DNA of 64,000 nt, taken from the NCBI GenBank assembly GCA_038496445.1, contig JALMLS010000438.1:1-64000 (forward strand), read 5' to 3'. The DNA comes from Trichosphaerium sp. ATCC 40318. Its lineage: Eukaryota; Discosea; Flabellinia; Trichosidae. This document shows positions 34,723-49,969 of this stretch, piece by piece (the stretch's first letter is position 1; every line of letters starts with the position of its first letter). The position numbers were made by a program, and so were the translations under genes. The notes under the pieces were generated by a model. The model did not search any database. It was given only the letters and a program-made list of their open reading frames with translations, and had not been told where the DNA came from.

Positions 34723-36541
34723 TTAGTTAACACGTGATGCATAGTCATCGGCTATGCAATTTGCCCAACTCTTAACACCACTGAATACTTGGCGACCTTG
34801 AAGATAGAAAAAGTCAGAAAGGCTATGTCTGTTGGAGGAAGCAAAAAAAAAGGAGAACATATGAGATAAGTACCTGCGATAGGTATGTTTGATGGAGGTT
34901 GAACAAAACTTCCAGATTCCTCAATAGTGTATGAGAACTTTACACCTTGTGGATCATAAACCCAATCAGTTGTAATACCACTTGCTTGATAAATAACCTA
35001 TTTCAAAAAAATTATGAACATAAAAAATCACGTGACCTTTTCCTTCACAAAAGATAAAAAAAAAAAAGAATGTGATTGAGTTTTTATGTCATTGTTCTTG
35101 TGAGACACAAGAGTATTAATGTCGGGCGAGATTGGTCGAGCACTTTCACTTTAATTGTCTGACTTTAAAATTATCGTACTTGGCAGACAGTTCCTTGGCG
35201 CCACACTTCGCCACCTGCATCAACAATACCTTGTACACCAGCTATTTTTATGAATTAGGAGTTTAAACGTTTTATGTTTTGTAGTCGTGCCTCTTCCACA
35301 CTTGTTCAATGCGTCATTGTCAGGAGGGTAAGCATTACAATCATATCCCCAAGGGTGCATCCACATCTAAAGGTAACATTTAAAACTCCTCCATAAAACC
35401 ACAAGAAAACGAAGAAGAAAACTGAAACGTACGTTGCCGCAACAATGAATGTCGATGTATCCGACTAGAGATGATCCTAAGCCTATTGCGTAATCTCTGA
35501 TTGCTTGCGCTTCGTCTTCTGAAAACGGTGAAGGTCCTCTATACGATCCAGATGAAGGACTTCCTGAACTTCCACCACCGCCGAAACCTTTAGCAAAATT
35601 TCTGTTTAAATCTACGCCACGTGCTGTGCTTCCTGCGTTCACACGTCTGAGCAAAAATTAGTCTACAGTCTGTCTTACAAACCACACCTGTTCTTTCTCC
35701 ACATTCTATCGTTAGTCCAGCAATAATCGAAACCGTCTGGGTTAGTAATAGGAGCAATGTGCCTAAAACGTTGATGGTTAAACAAAAATTGAAAAAAAAG
35801 ATCAAGGTCTTGTTACCATGTAAACTTTTGGAGCAAATCTGCGTTTTCTGGTCTCAATAATTGATCAATTATCCAGTTAGAAGTAGTGGTTGTGATCCAC
35901 TCTCTTGCATGAATAGTACCAATCAAGAAGATGTCAAGAGGACCTGTTCCAAGTACAACAACATTTATAGCTCTTCCTTCCAGGCTCTTGCCAAATTCTT
36001 TAACTTGAACGCCTTCCAACCCATTAATCCACGCGTCAACCGCACGTTGATCTCTGTAATCGTCGAAAAAGTCTGCGTCTGGTTTTGGATTGGCCTTGGC
36101 ACGTGAGTTCCAAAAAAAAAACAATTAAAAATAAAATTGTACCAAACGGTTTTGTTCTTCATCAAATAGCTCTTGAACGTTATCTATTATGATTCTGGTA
36201 TCTTTTGGTAACGCCAGAACATCTTTAACGCTTTCTGGTGGTACCTAAAGCAAAGTAAATTGACCTCTATTTGGAACTTTCTAATGATACGAATGAAGCT
36301 CAAAAAATGTATGTGACAATAAACATAACAAACATCGTACCACAATGCTAACGGTTTTCAAAACACGATCTTTACCCCACACTGTACCTCCAAACTTCTC
36401 AGAAAATTCATAAGCGTCATCGGTCTCAGTGTAATTGGCAATAGAAATAACTTTCCAATTATCATAGCGAACACGTGCGCAAAAAGCTGAAGATAGCAAA
36501 ACAACTAACAGCACTAGAAGTGCCTTCGATGTAGAGAACAT
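34723..36541 (-). CDS. Secreted metallocarboxypeptidase, M14A family
   Basis: The signal peptide is MFSTSKALLVLLVVLLSSAFC. A propeptide-like region (Ala-Arg-Val-Arg-Tyr-Asp-Asn-Trp-Lys-Val) comes first, then the catalytic domain. Zinc ligands are visible: His-Ala-Arg-Glu in Ile-Gly-Thr-Ile-His-Ala-Arg-Glu-Trp-Ile, and His in Tyr-Ile-Asp-Ile-His-Cys. Substrate carboxylate binding is by Asn-Arg in Gly-Val-Asp-Leu-Asn-Arg-Asn-Phe; the catalytic Glu is in Tyr-Thr-Ile-Glu-Glu, and the Tyr of Trp-Val-Tyr-Asp-Pro-Gln-Gly precedes it. All active-site residues of carboxypeptidase A are present, so it should trim C-terminal residues from peptides after propeptide removal, in food vacuoles or outside the cell. 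About eight exons; the start is fixed by the signal peptide. Confidence 0.85.
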
Positions 36542-36948
36542 TTCGGTGCTGATTTGCTCCCGGTCTATCTTGGTCGTTGGTAAAAATGTTATCTGTAAGC
36601 GAGTGTACTTAACACATCAAGCGAGCGTGTTCTATAAGGCACATTGCGCTTTGATCTTATGGATCATAACAGCGAAAAAGCTTGGCTCGGGTTAGTCTAG
36701 GATTGTGTTGGAACCTTTATCTACTGCGTGTACGTACACATTATGTCACTTTCAAACATGCCAAGCGGAGAACTAACCGTATGTACAACCATGAAGTATT
36801 TACGTGCACTTCAAAAAAAAGCAACAATCTCGTATAACGTGGTAAGTGTTATTTATATCAAACATATTTATTTAGTACAAGCTCATACATTAACAAAAGC
36901 TGTGTTTAGTGCGTACAATGACCTATCTGCTTTTTTGGGGCTTACATT
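36542..36948. other. Spacer between kinase and carboxypeptidase
   Basis: About 400 bp, the promoter side of the carboxypeptidase and 3' side of the kinase gene. A 76-codon plus-strand frame here (36728-36958) ends inside the kinase gene's last exon and has no family match. Confidence 0.35.
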
Positions 36949-41437
<4,489 letters not shown>

Positions 41438-41800
41438 AAGGTACTTAGAAATTACAAAAAGGGAGAGAAATGTTGAGACTTTTTTTTCGCGTCAACGAAA
41501 TCAGCGCTATAACTTTAGACCATTTTAAGAGCTCCTGAAAGAGATCGGTTTAGTGTCACATCCTAATATGGATTAGAGGTACTTCATGGCGGATTCAGAC
41601 CTAGGATTCAGACCTCCTAGCCATGAATTATCACGTGCTTCACTTTGGAAGAACAAGTCACACCTGAAATGTAAGAAGACAAGTCCAACACTTCTGTCGC
41701 AAGAGCTAGATGACAAGCAAGGATTCAAAGCTAGGAACCATTGAGCTGTTTTTCAAACAAGGGCTTTTTTGAAAGCTGTTGCTCTATCACGTGTTGAGAT
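41438..41800. other. Spacer upstream of kinase gene
   Basis: Promoter side of the kinase gene; CACGTG at 41630 and 41787; direct short repeats around gattcagacct near 41595. No gene seen. Confidence 0.35.
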
Positions 41801-41808
41801 AAAAAAAA
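41801..41808 (-). terminator. Pol III terminator (T8) of the permuted tRNA gene
   Basis: Eight consecutive T on the minus strand follow directly after the anticodon half of the tRNA-like gene. A run of four or more T ends RNA polymerase III transcription. Confidence 0.65.
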
Positions 41809-41889
41809 GATCCAACCCTTTCGGGAGAGAATTTTGCTACCATTACACCACAGGGGGTTCTTGTCCCCCCGCCGGGAATCGAACCACGG
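41809..41889 (-). tRNA. Circularly permuted tRNA-Gly(CCC)-like gene
   Basis: On the minus strand the order is T-arm first, D-arm and anticodon arm second. T-arm 41889-41872: box B GGTTCGATTCC is exact, stem 5 bp with one bulged T. Acceptor 3' strand CGGGGGG 41871-41865 and A73 at 41864 follow, then a 6-nt spacer, then acceptor 5' strand CCCCCTG 41857-41851. The two strands pair over all 7 bp (one G-T). Box A TGGTGTAATGG is exact and opens the D-arm (41850-41834). The anticodon arm 41833-41814 has a 6-bp stem with two G-T pairs and the loop CTCCCGAA with anticodon CCC, one base longer than the usual seven. The D-arm matches ordinary eukaryotic tRNA-Gly in length and sequence. Leader 41939-41932 and trailer 41815-41808 are complementary over 8 bp. 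The bulge and long loop leave a decayed copy possible. Confidence 0.65.
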
Positions 41890-41939
41890 TCCTTAAAATT
41901 TACAGTTTTATGAGTTTCAGTTAAATTACTATTGGATCT

Positions 41940-42257
41940 GAAATTTACTGTTTGTAATTAGTCCTTTAAACACAATAAAACAGAGAGAAAAAAAATTGTG
42001 GTTTTTGGCATTCTGCTTTTTTTCTCACTATCTTTCGAAGATTTATACAATGATACGTACTTACCATTCATAACAATAGGGAAGTTTGGATAAAACCATT
42101 ATGTTTAGTGTTGACAAAACATATCTTGGGCTTCTCCTGTGCCACGAAAGTGATCTATTGTGGGGAGAAATTTATAAAAGCAACAAAAATAACTTGTATC
42201 TTTAATATATGCTTGGTTGTTGCTTAATGTAAAAAATTATGAACAAACTTCACAGCA
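41940..42257. other. Spacer, no gene seen
   Basis: AT-rich, about 320 bp between the permuted tRNA leader and the small frame at 42258-42512. No domain or repeat recognised. Confidence 0.35.
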
Positions 42258-42512
42258 TTATTTTCCCGGAGAGCTGTCTATGAAGTTTTTTTGATAGTGC
42301 TTAGAGAGAAAAGTAAGATTGTCTTCATGTTGTCCTTCATTAATTGTAGATTCAAGATAATCACCTGTTTTTTCAAAAGCTCCAAGATTGTTAAAATATC
42401 CACATATAATGGATAGAAATTTGAGTCTATCTTGGTCATTGTTTGCTGAAAATTCCATAAAACCAGCAGCTCTATTAATAAAATCTTCCCAATCATTCCA
42501 TTCTAATCTCAT
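42258..42512 (-). CDS. Hypothetical protein, possibly a partial gene
   Basis: A frame of 84 codons with balanced composition (Trp-Asn-Asp-Trp-Glu-Asp-Phe, Phe-Ser-Ala-Asn-Asn-Asp-Gln-Asp-Arg) that looks like the C-terminal part of a helical protein. The stop is followed by spacer. The upstream exon is not found within 300 bp, so it may be a fragment. I do not recognise it. Confidence 0.35.
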   Translation of the reverse strand: MRLEWNDWEDFINRAAGFMEFSANNDQDRLKFLSIICGYFNNLGAFEKTGDYLESTINEGQHEDNLTFLSKHYQKNFIDSSPGK

Positions 42513-42943
42513 ATCATCACCAAAAACAATTTTATTTTGTGGACTCTTCGTGCACCTCTATTTTATTGGAAAAAAGTCAGTTATGGCTTTGCTAAAGTAT
42601 TGATGTTTTTAGCATGCCACATGGCAAAAAAAGGCTTAAAAACAAAACATCTACATTGCAATAGATACCTTTTTTTTTGGAACATAGAAGTTTAATGCCA
42701 AGTCATGTTTTGTATTGTCATAAAGAAAATAAATACTTCTATATCTTTCATAATAGCTAATTTTGCTTTTAACAATGAGTATTAGCATTGAATGGGGTGA
42801 GAAAATAGCACGTTTCTCATAAAAAAATCTACAAGCAACAGTTACATAATAGGTTAATATTAATATTGATCAAATGTTTTGCACAAAGTGAGTTTGTCGT
42901 CAGAAACAAGGTTAAATTCAAAAAAAGATGAGTCAAAAAAAAA

Positions 42944-43678
42944 TTACATTTGACTCTCAATACGCCGTTCCCACGTGACTATATTCAAACCAAACTCTCT
43001 TGCTTTGGCCTCTTGTTTACCAACACTAGTGTAATAGTGCCGTTTAAGGAAATAACGGGCAATATCGCGCCAATCTTGTGACAAGCTTGAATCGCGTATT
43101 TCTAAGTTCCAATAATATTTTACTGTCTGCTTCCAAAAACTAACGTTTGACATTATCCCTTGCCATCTCTTACAGACAACGAGTAATTTTATGATAGATT
43201 TAGAAGGATTAGAGTAGATTGTAAGAATAAATATTATAAACCAGATTTCCGGACCCACGTTTTTTCTGAATTTTTTGAAAGAAAAAATTCGAAAAAATAG
43301 AATTCGATACAAAAACTGAATGCCTATACCCACCAATGGATCACTATATGTGAGCGAAGGTCGGGTTCTAGTTCCGAGCACAGCGAGAACCCGACTGTAA
43401 GTGAACCAGGCGCTTTCTAGTTAAGTGGACTGCCCTAGCTATGCATCTTTCTGCATCTTTCTACACTTTCGAATTTTTGTTTTCGGAAAATTCGGAAACA
43501 ACTATGGCCCCCAGATTTCGGCGCATAATTCTTCTCCTTTTATACGCATAGGTGCGTTTTCAGCGTCCAAAGTACGTATAAGTTTACTTAAATCTCCGCC
43601 AAGCTCTACAAACTCTGTTACAAGGTAATGGGCTAGATGTTCATCCTGGAGCTTCTTTTTACGCATTGAAGCTGTCAT
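42944..43678 (-). CDS. F-box-like protein, partly resolved
   Basis: The downstream part (42944 to about 43270) encodes an F-box-like core: Gly-Pro-Glu-Ile-Trp-Phe-Ile-Ile, Val-Cys-Lys-Arg-Trp and Ser-Phe-Trp-Lys-Gln, followed by Trp-Arg-Asp-Ile-Ala-Arg and a Trp-Glu-Arg-Arg end. A second open piece (43678 to about 43510) starts MTASMRKKKLQDEHLAHYLV and continues with Phe-Val-Glu-Leu-Gly-Gly-Asp-Leu to Glu-Ile-Trp-Gly-Pro, and may be the N-terminal exon or a second, broken F-box copy. Between them lies a 8-bp-stem hairpin (cgggttct/agaacccg at about 43366-43395). The join cannot be settled by eye. Confidence 0.45.
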
Positions 43679-44074
43679 TTATGCTAAATACGATATTGAA
43701 GTGTTTTGACGAAAGTTGACGGATCCCGTTCCATTCTTTGGCAATAGGGTTTAGCAATGTGTGCCCGATTAGCTCTCAGGGTGTAATAAATATGACCTAC
43801 TTTGGTATGTGGGTAAAAATTGTGCACGTGTAACATGCGAGAGTGCTTGACACTTATGGATGAGATGATTAGCATTGCACTACCACAATCATAGGTATTT
43901 GAACTTGGCAAGGTATCTAAAAATACCCCACAATAGCTGTCACATAAAATAATACAAAATGAGGATTGTCAATCGATACAGCAGCCTTGCCTGGCCAGAT
44001 TGCCATTGTAAAATGACTTTGACTGCTAAGTTAACATAAAGAAATTTATTTCACAATCCTTGTCTTGACCTTGT

Positions 44075-44962
44075 CTATTTAACCTGTTTACCATTGATCC
44101 ACTTTTCTTGCATCACAAGTTGTCCAGATGGAAGCCATGCTTTTGAGGTACCATGTTGTCTACCATTAGTCCACATACTTTGAGACGCAAGTTGTCCATT
44201 CTCATACCAGTTTTTCATAATGCCATTCGGTTCACCATCTTTCACAATTGTTTGTGCCTTTAGTTTCCCATTTTCATACCATTCTTTTACTTCACCTGTT
44301 TGTTGATCATTAACCCACATACTTTGACATGATAGTTGTCCATTCCTATACCACTCTTTACCTACACCTTTCTGTATACCATCAATCCAAGTTCCGATTG
44401 ATTTGATTCTTCCATTGTTGTGGTAACAAATGATTTCACCGCTTGGTTTACCATTAACCCACATACTTTGTGCCTGAAGTTTACCATTCTCATACCACTC
44501 TGTACATACACCATCTTGTTTACCATCAAGCCAACTGACTATTTCCTTTTGTTGTCCATTTGTATACCAATGTTTTATTTTACCATTTTGCTTATTGTAA
44601 ATACAACTACCATGTACTTTGAGTTGTCCATTTGGGTGCCATGCTTTTGTTTCACCATGTTCTTTACCATTAGCCCACATGACTTGTGATTTCATCTTGC
44701 CATTGTCATGCCACATGGTTACCTTTCCATGTATTTTACCTTTAACCCATACAGATTGAACATAAAGTTGTCCATTACTATACCACTCTTTGCTTTCACC
44801 ATGTTTTTCAGTATCGACAAACGTTGTTTGTCCTTTGAGCTGTCCATTATCATAATACTCTTTACCTTCAACAGATCCATCAGTTCTACGTGTGAAGATC
44901 CCTTTGACTTTTCCATTATCATGATATGTTTTCACTTGCTCTTCTTCTGGCGGGGAACTCAT
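44075..44962 (-). CDS. MORN/YwqK-type repeat protein, 295 aa
   Basis: A single exon made almost wholly of about 12 repeats of 23 residues: Trp-Tyr-x-Asn-Gly-Gln-Leu, five variable residues, Trp-Val-x-Gly-Lys, x-x-Gly-Glu. Repeats within the protein are very alike, which points to recent internal duplication. No signal peptide or membrane segment. MORN-type repeats form a flat beta-strip used for lipid or protein contact. Unlike the proteins at 8746-9243 and 53394-54533 it begins directly with repeats after a short Glu-rich lead and has no F-box. Confidence 0.8.
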   Translation of the reverse strand: MSSPPEEEQVKTYHDNGKVKGIFTRRTDGSVEGKEYYDNGQLKGQTTFVDTEKHGESKEWYSNGQLYVQSVWVKGKIHGKVTMWHDNGKMKSQVMWANGKEHGETKAWHPNGQLKVHGSCIYNKQNGKIKHWYTNGQQKEIVSWLDGKQDGVCTEWYENGKLQAQSMWVNGKPSGEIICYHNNGRIKSIGTWIDGIQKGVGKEWYRNGQLSCQSMWVNDQQTGEVKEWYENGKLKAQTIVKDGEPNGIMKNWYENGQLASQSMWTNGRQHGTSKAWLPSGQLVMQEKWINGKQVK

Positions 44963-44974
44963 GATTTGTTTTGA

Positions 44975-46443
44975 TTTAAATTGAGATAAACTAACGAGAA
45001 AAAGTAAGTAAGAAATACTGAGCAGATAATATTTGGTTTAAGGCGCCTTTAATATTCTTATATTATTCCAAGTTTTGTACTTGAGCACGTGTAAACCAAA
45101 ATACTTCGTTGTAACACGAGTTTTGATGAAAAAATGTGCATGGTATTCGTAAAAAATTATGGAAAAAACTCTGTAGCAAGGGAGGGGAGAACGTATTGTT
45201 TTTGTTTCATTCTCGCTTTCAATAAACAACAAAAACTACGCAATGTTGCGAAGAACTCGCTCTCCTTTGTAAAAAGAGTTGGCGATACTTTTACAACATA
45301 CACTCGTCCTATGGCTTTAGGGTTTCGAGGCCAAAGTGCAAATCAAGCTGTTGAGAATGAAAAACAAAATAAAAGGGCAAACACAACCATTACGCCTTGG
45401 GACATGCAAAAAACAACGCTATAACGTTGTAAAGCAGTGATATTCGACAAAAAAACTTTTTTGTTTTTCCTCCGTTGCGTAGCACATTGCTTGCGAAAAT
45501 TCGGCGTGTGGAAGGTTTAAAAACAATTTTGTACCTTAAGTGTATAAAATAACCAAATCCAGTTAGAACGCGTTCAAATTAACCACTGCGAGTACTAACA
45601 GCGATAAACTAAGAAAAGTAAATAATTACGCTTGTTTATGGTTTTCGCAGATATAAAGGTAAATTTGCGGTTTATACACTGTGAGTAGTGGTTTTCTTAC
45701 CTTTAAAGAGTGTTGTTGGTTTATCCTCCGCTTAATACGAAGTTAAGTTGTGGTTCTTCGTTAGTGCATCGTTTTCCAATACTTTCGAATCACTTATGGG
45801 CCTTAAAGTGATTTATTAGTAATTCTGCTTGTTCTAGGAGTAGAATAGTAGGTGCCTTTTCAACCAAAAACGTCTTTACCAATACCACGTGCCTGTAGTA
45901 TTTTGTTACACTTTTTGTTTTTTGCTGATTCCCTTCAATAACATCATATAATGTTTGTAAGTCATAAGACATGTGGTCAGGTACAGTAATTAACGTGCAA
46001 TTACTTTTTACTGGCCGTATTTGCCTTGTATGGGAACCTGTTTCTGCTGCTTTGCGCTCCTTGCCGTAACTGGCGAATAACGCTTTTCTAACATTAAAAA
46101 CAGTAGAGTACCATGTGATTCAACTTGTTTGTCAGGAATCTTGCCTTGGGGACGTAACTTACCCATCTATAACTCTCAGTTGACGAAAAGGCAAGACGTT
46201 GCTATGTGAAGGCTAGCATCGCTCTGTTTTTGTATGTCGTTTGATTTGCTTTGCAGAATGCTCTTCTTTTCAATTAGGTCGCTTCGCATTTATTCCACAA
46301 ACTACAATACAAATACTAGCTGGCAGCTACTGTCTTTAAATTTGATTTATTATTTAGAATATTGCACGTGAATAAATTAGTACAACAGTGTTACTAGCAA
46401 CTGGTTACTAAGGTCTTATTTTTCTGCCTTAAATGTCATAATA
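44975..46443. other. Long spacer with weak small frames
   Basis: Two small frames, 45134-45424 (plus, 96 codons) and 45790-45972 (minus, 60 codons), show no domain and no paralogue in the window. The plus one ends in an Asn/Lys-rich stretch. I cannot support either as a gene. The rest is AT-rich with CACGTG at 45084, 45887 and 46364. Confidence 0.35.
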
Positions 46444-47820
46444 TTAGTATCCATCTACCTGTACACCTTTTGCTTTGAGATCACTAATACATTCGTTTGC
46501 AATAGAAATGACGCCACATAGATTGATCCTGTGTATGCTTGTCAATGCTTTAATACCTTTGTCAGTTATATGATTACAAAAACACAAGTTTATGTCTTTT
46601 ACACCAGACAGTGGAACAAGCCAATCATCTGTTGCATTTGTGCAAGATATATCTATGCTATATGAAGCGGTAAGACTTTTCATACACGATCCATTAATAC
46701 CTTTACAACCTGATAGATCAATTGTATGTACACCAACTAGTTTTGATACACCTTCATCCGTGATGTGTTGACAGTTATATACGTATATTGTATGTACACC
46801 AGCCAATGCTGAGATACCAATATCTGTTACCTGCGTTTGATTCAAGCATATTTTGTGTACACCAGCCAATGCCGAAATACCTTTATCTGTGATGCATTCG
46901 CATTTGTGTAGGTATATTGTATGTACACCAGCTAATGCTGAGATGCCATTATCTGTCACTGAAGTGTTGCTCAAACGTATGGTATGAACACCAGCCAATG
47001 CTGAGATTCCTTTGTCTGTGATTTTACAATGCTGTAAGTGTATTGTATGCACACCAGCCAATGCCGAAATTCCTTTGTCTGTGATATGTTTGCATTGGTT
47101 GAGGTTTATTGTGTGTACACCAGCCAACGCTGAAATTCCTTTGTCTGTGACGGATGTAAAAGATAGTTGTATTGAATGAACACCAGCCAATGCTGAAATT
47201 CCTTTGTCGGTGATACACATACATTCATTCAATTTTATGGTATGTACTCCAGACAACTTAGACAATACTTCATCTGTAATTTTTGAATGTGGCACACTTA
47301 TACTTGGTACTCCTGCAAGCGCTTTCAAACCCTCTAGTGTAATTTTATTCCTTGCACCTATATAAATATGTTTGAGGTGTTTGACGAGTGGTATTATCCC
47401 TGAGTCTGTAATTCTTGGACACCCAAACAATGCCAAGTTCTTTACACCACAAATATAGTTCAAACCTATGTTTGTTATGTTCTCATTGTAAAACAATTCC
47501 AGGGAGTGAACACCGGAAAGAAATGCGAGATCTTTATCTGTTCCTCCGGTACAAAACTGGATTTTGGTGTTTTTTAGGAGAGGACTGCCATGAAGGCGGG
47601 AACACTGTTCACGTGACTGAAGCTTGATATAATTGTAGCCAATATGATGGTGAACGATGTCTGATAATCGTTTACAGCTTTGAGAAACGGGAAATCGTAC
47701 CAAACGCTGCGTGAATGATAGTATATGAGCGAGTATCTCTGTTGGTATGTCTAAAAGCTCAATATCGTACGAATTCTGTAATTGTCCATTAAAAGCTGCT
47801 TTAGAACGCATAGTGAGCAC
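46444..47820 (-). CDS. F-box/LRR protein, 458 aa
   Basis: Intact single exon. The F-box lies at residues 22-60 (Leu-Asp-Ile-Pro-Thr-Glu-Ile-Leu-Ala-His-Ile-Leu-Ser-Phe). From about residue 95 to the end run about 14 leucine-rich repeats of the cysteine-containing type, unit about 23-25 residues: Ile-Thr-Asp-Lys-Gly-Ile-Ser-Ala-Leu-Ala-Gly-Val-His-Thr-Ile. The middle repeats (about 46800-47220) are nearly identical at DNA level. It would act as substrate receptor of an SCF ubiquitin ligase with the LRR solenoid binding the target. Broken relatives or scraps occur at 343-425, 5449-6714, 9535-9600, 9978-10330, 13430-13680 and near 26180-26230. Confidence 0.85.
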   Translation of the reverse strand: MLTMRSKAAFNGQLQNSYDIELLDIPTEILAHILSFTQRLVRFPVSQSCKRLSDIVHHHIGYNYIKLQSREQCSRLHGSPLLKNTKIQFCTGGTDKDLAFLSGVHSLELFYNENITNIGLNYICGVKNLALFGCPRITDSGIIPLVKHLKHIYIGARNKITLEGLKALAGVPSISVPHSKITDEVLSKLSGVHTIKLNECMCITDKGISALAGVHSIQLSFTSVTDKGISALAGVHTINLNQCKHITDKGISALAGVHTIHLQHCKITDKGISALAGVHTIRLSNTSVTDNGISALAGVHTIYLHKCECITDKGISALAGVHKICLNQTQVTDIGISALAGVHTIYVYNCQHITDEGVSKLVGVHTIDLSGCKGINGSCMKSLTASYSIDISCTNATDDWLVPLSGVKDINLCFCNHITDKGIKALTSIHRINLCGVISIANECISDLKAKGVQVDGY

Positions 47821-48066
47821 TGGGGTTTTTTAAATAAACAATATAATGTAGTTCTTGTGCTGTGACCTAACGAACTCTAAACTTAAAATGATTCAGAGAA
47901 TGTTTGTTGATCACGTGAAGGACTTCTATGAGTGACTTAACTACAACGCTCTTCTGCAAATATCCTCAACACTGGGTAACTGTTTTAAAATATGGAGAAC
48001 GTCAGCACTGATTGTAGTCTAGGTGCTGGAATCGAATTTGTTAGTGAAACCAGCAAAGTTGGTAGT
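47821..48066. other. Spacer between F-box/LRR and SDR genes
   Basis: About 250 bp holding the promoter of the F-box/LRR gene; CACGTG at 47911. No other signal. Confidence 0.35.
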
Positions 48067-49745
48067 TTATTTTTGTTTTATCTTATTGCTTTGTTTAGGA
48101 GGTAAATACTTATCCCATTTTTTATCTTTAAAGTTTTGAGTGAATCCCATTAGGAACACTGATCCAAAAAGAGAAGGAAAGTACTAAAAGAAAAAAGTAA
48201 GAAAATATTACTACCAAAAATAAAAAAAATTTGCTCTCGTAAATCCTTGCCTTATAAAAAATAAGTGTAATACTGTTTAAAACACCTTCTGTGTATATCT
48301 CATCACCGCGTGATATAGCTGTTTTATACTCTTGAACAGCACTCTAACAGTAAAATAGTCAAAAGTAAATAGTTGTTTTGGCTTCACAAAAAAAGAAAAA
48401 TTCCTAACCTTTAAGTTGTATGCAAGCGTTGCTGCAGTCTTTTGCATAGCCTCAGGCATTTCCATATTCTTATTATCAGCCATCCTTAAGTGATCGAGAA
48501 ACTCAGTTTCAAGCGGACCAGGGCAAATCAAAGTGACGTTTAACCCTTCCATCCGCACACTTTCAAAAAATCCTAGCAAGAAAAAAATAAGAATGTTCAA
48601 TAGTTCCGATAAAATCCAAAATGACCATTCATAGCTCATTTGAGCAGCATGGATTTACTACGAAAATTACGGCGACATACCTCTCATTCCAACCTTAGAA
48701 GAACAGTATATTGAAGCCATTGGTTGTGATAACAAACCTAAGATTGTAACACTAAGCTTGGAAAAACAAAACAGGATTACGAGAACTCATACCTGCCATT
48801 GAAGCAACAGGCGCAATAGTGCCTTTTGATGCTCTGATATACTTTGCAGCATGTACAGTGACGTATATAGCACCTCTGAGGTTGACATCTATTAGATTAT
48901 TGATTGTTTGTTCTCCTTCAACATAGCTATCTGCAACACCAAAAGATCCAACACCTTCGAAATAAATTATTTAAAAAAACATCCAAATTGGTAGCACTAT
49001 GAGCCATCAGGACCCAAAAAAAAGCAAGCCGGTAAGAACTGCATCAATGTATTTACTCACGAGCTCATTTATACGCCAAAGTAACGTTGGCATAGCGAGA
49101 TTTTAATAATTTATTTTGGTTGATGAAAAAAAAAAGAAATAAAATTACGATACAACGCTGACTTGCCTGCGTTTGGAATGAGTAAGTCTATACCACCAAA
49201 ATGCTTTACTGCAGACTCAATTAGATTCCTTTTAAAGCGGTTAATAATTTTGTTTTGTTTTAGCGTACTTTGATTGTTGAAAGTCCTTCACGTCAGTCTC
49301 GACGATAAGAGGAGTTCCTCCCAACTCTGAAATCTTTTTTGCAACGGTTTTTAACTTATCCCCTCGTCTCGCCGCTATTACTACGCTAAAGAGATGTGAA
49401 ATCACAAACACACGCAGTGTTAGTACTTCGCGCCGTCTTTAGCGTATGCTAAAGCTAACTCTTCTCCAATCCCTGAAGACGCACCAGTTATCACTACAGT
49501 CTTATTCTTGTAGCTTTTATTGCCTGCACAACATTTAAAAGTCGTATTAGACTGCCTGTACCCGCAAAATACGCGCGAACGCTTTTTGCACACCGCCACA
49601 GTAGGTACAAAGCTCCTAAAGTAGCAACCGCATACGCTACAGGCGCGTACACTGAAAGTGTCACACGGAATGTCTCATTAGCTTCAAGTTCATTGCTCTG
49701 CGCGAAAGAAATGCCAGTCCAAGGCGAATTCCAGTCCATCACCAA
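48067..49745 (-). CDS. Membrane-anchored short-chain dehydrogenase, DHRS7-like
   Basis: N-terminal hydrophobic anchor (Tyr-Ala-Val-Ala-Thr-Leu-Gly-Ala-Leu-Tyr-Leu-Leu). A 38-bp intron at about 49558-49521 (GTACAG to TGCAG) joins it to Lys-Thr-Val-Val-Ile-Thr-Gly-Ala-Ser-Ser-Gly-Ile-Gly, the SDR cofactor loop. Next come Val-Val-Ile-Ala-Ala-Arg-Arg (the Arg pair favours NADP), Leu-Ile-Pro-Asn-Ala-Gly, the catalytic Ser in Ala-Pro-Val-Ala-Ser-Met-Ala-Gly, and Tyr-Cys-Ser-Ser-Lys, the YxxxK active site. The Pro-Gly of Ile-Cys-Pro-Gly-Pro-Leu-Glu-Thr-Glu-Phe follows. The C-terminal exon has a short hydrophobic stretch and a Lys-rich end. It probably acts on lipids, steroids or retinoid-like substrates at the ER; the substrate is unknown. 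Confidence 0.8.
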
Positions 49746-49969
49746 GATTAACCGGTTGACAGCTAAAAAACTTATTACTTCCTTTCAGATGGCGTTTTTA
49801 GGTTAGCAATGATGTTATAACCGCAAACACGAACAACAAAGGTGTTTTGCATGACATTGCTACAACTTTCGTGAAACGTACTGTTTTCTTTTGAGAGGTA
49901 GGTACTGAAGTAAGAAGTGTATAACGGGACGAAATTACACAGCTAGCAGTATTTTTAAGTCATGTCAAA

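Noticed and set aside
41801-41900. A normal-order tRNA gene or two overlapping tRNAs
   Set aside because: Upstream of the T-arm there is no box A and no strand that pairs with CGGGGGG; downstream of the D-arm and anticodon arm there is no box B before the T8 run. Only the permuted order pairs the acceptor.
45134-45424. Possible small gene of 96 codons
   Set aside because: No domain, paralogue or splice support; kept only as a note in the spacer entry.
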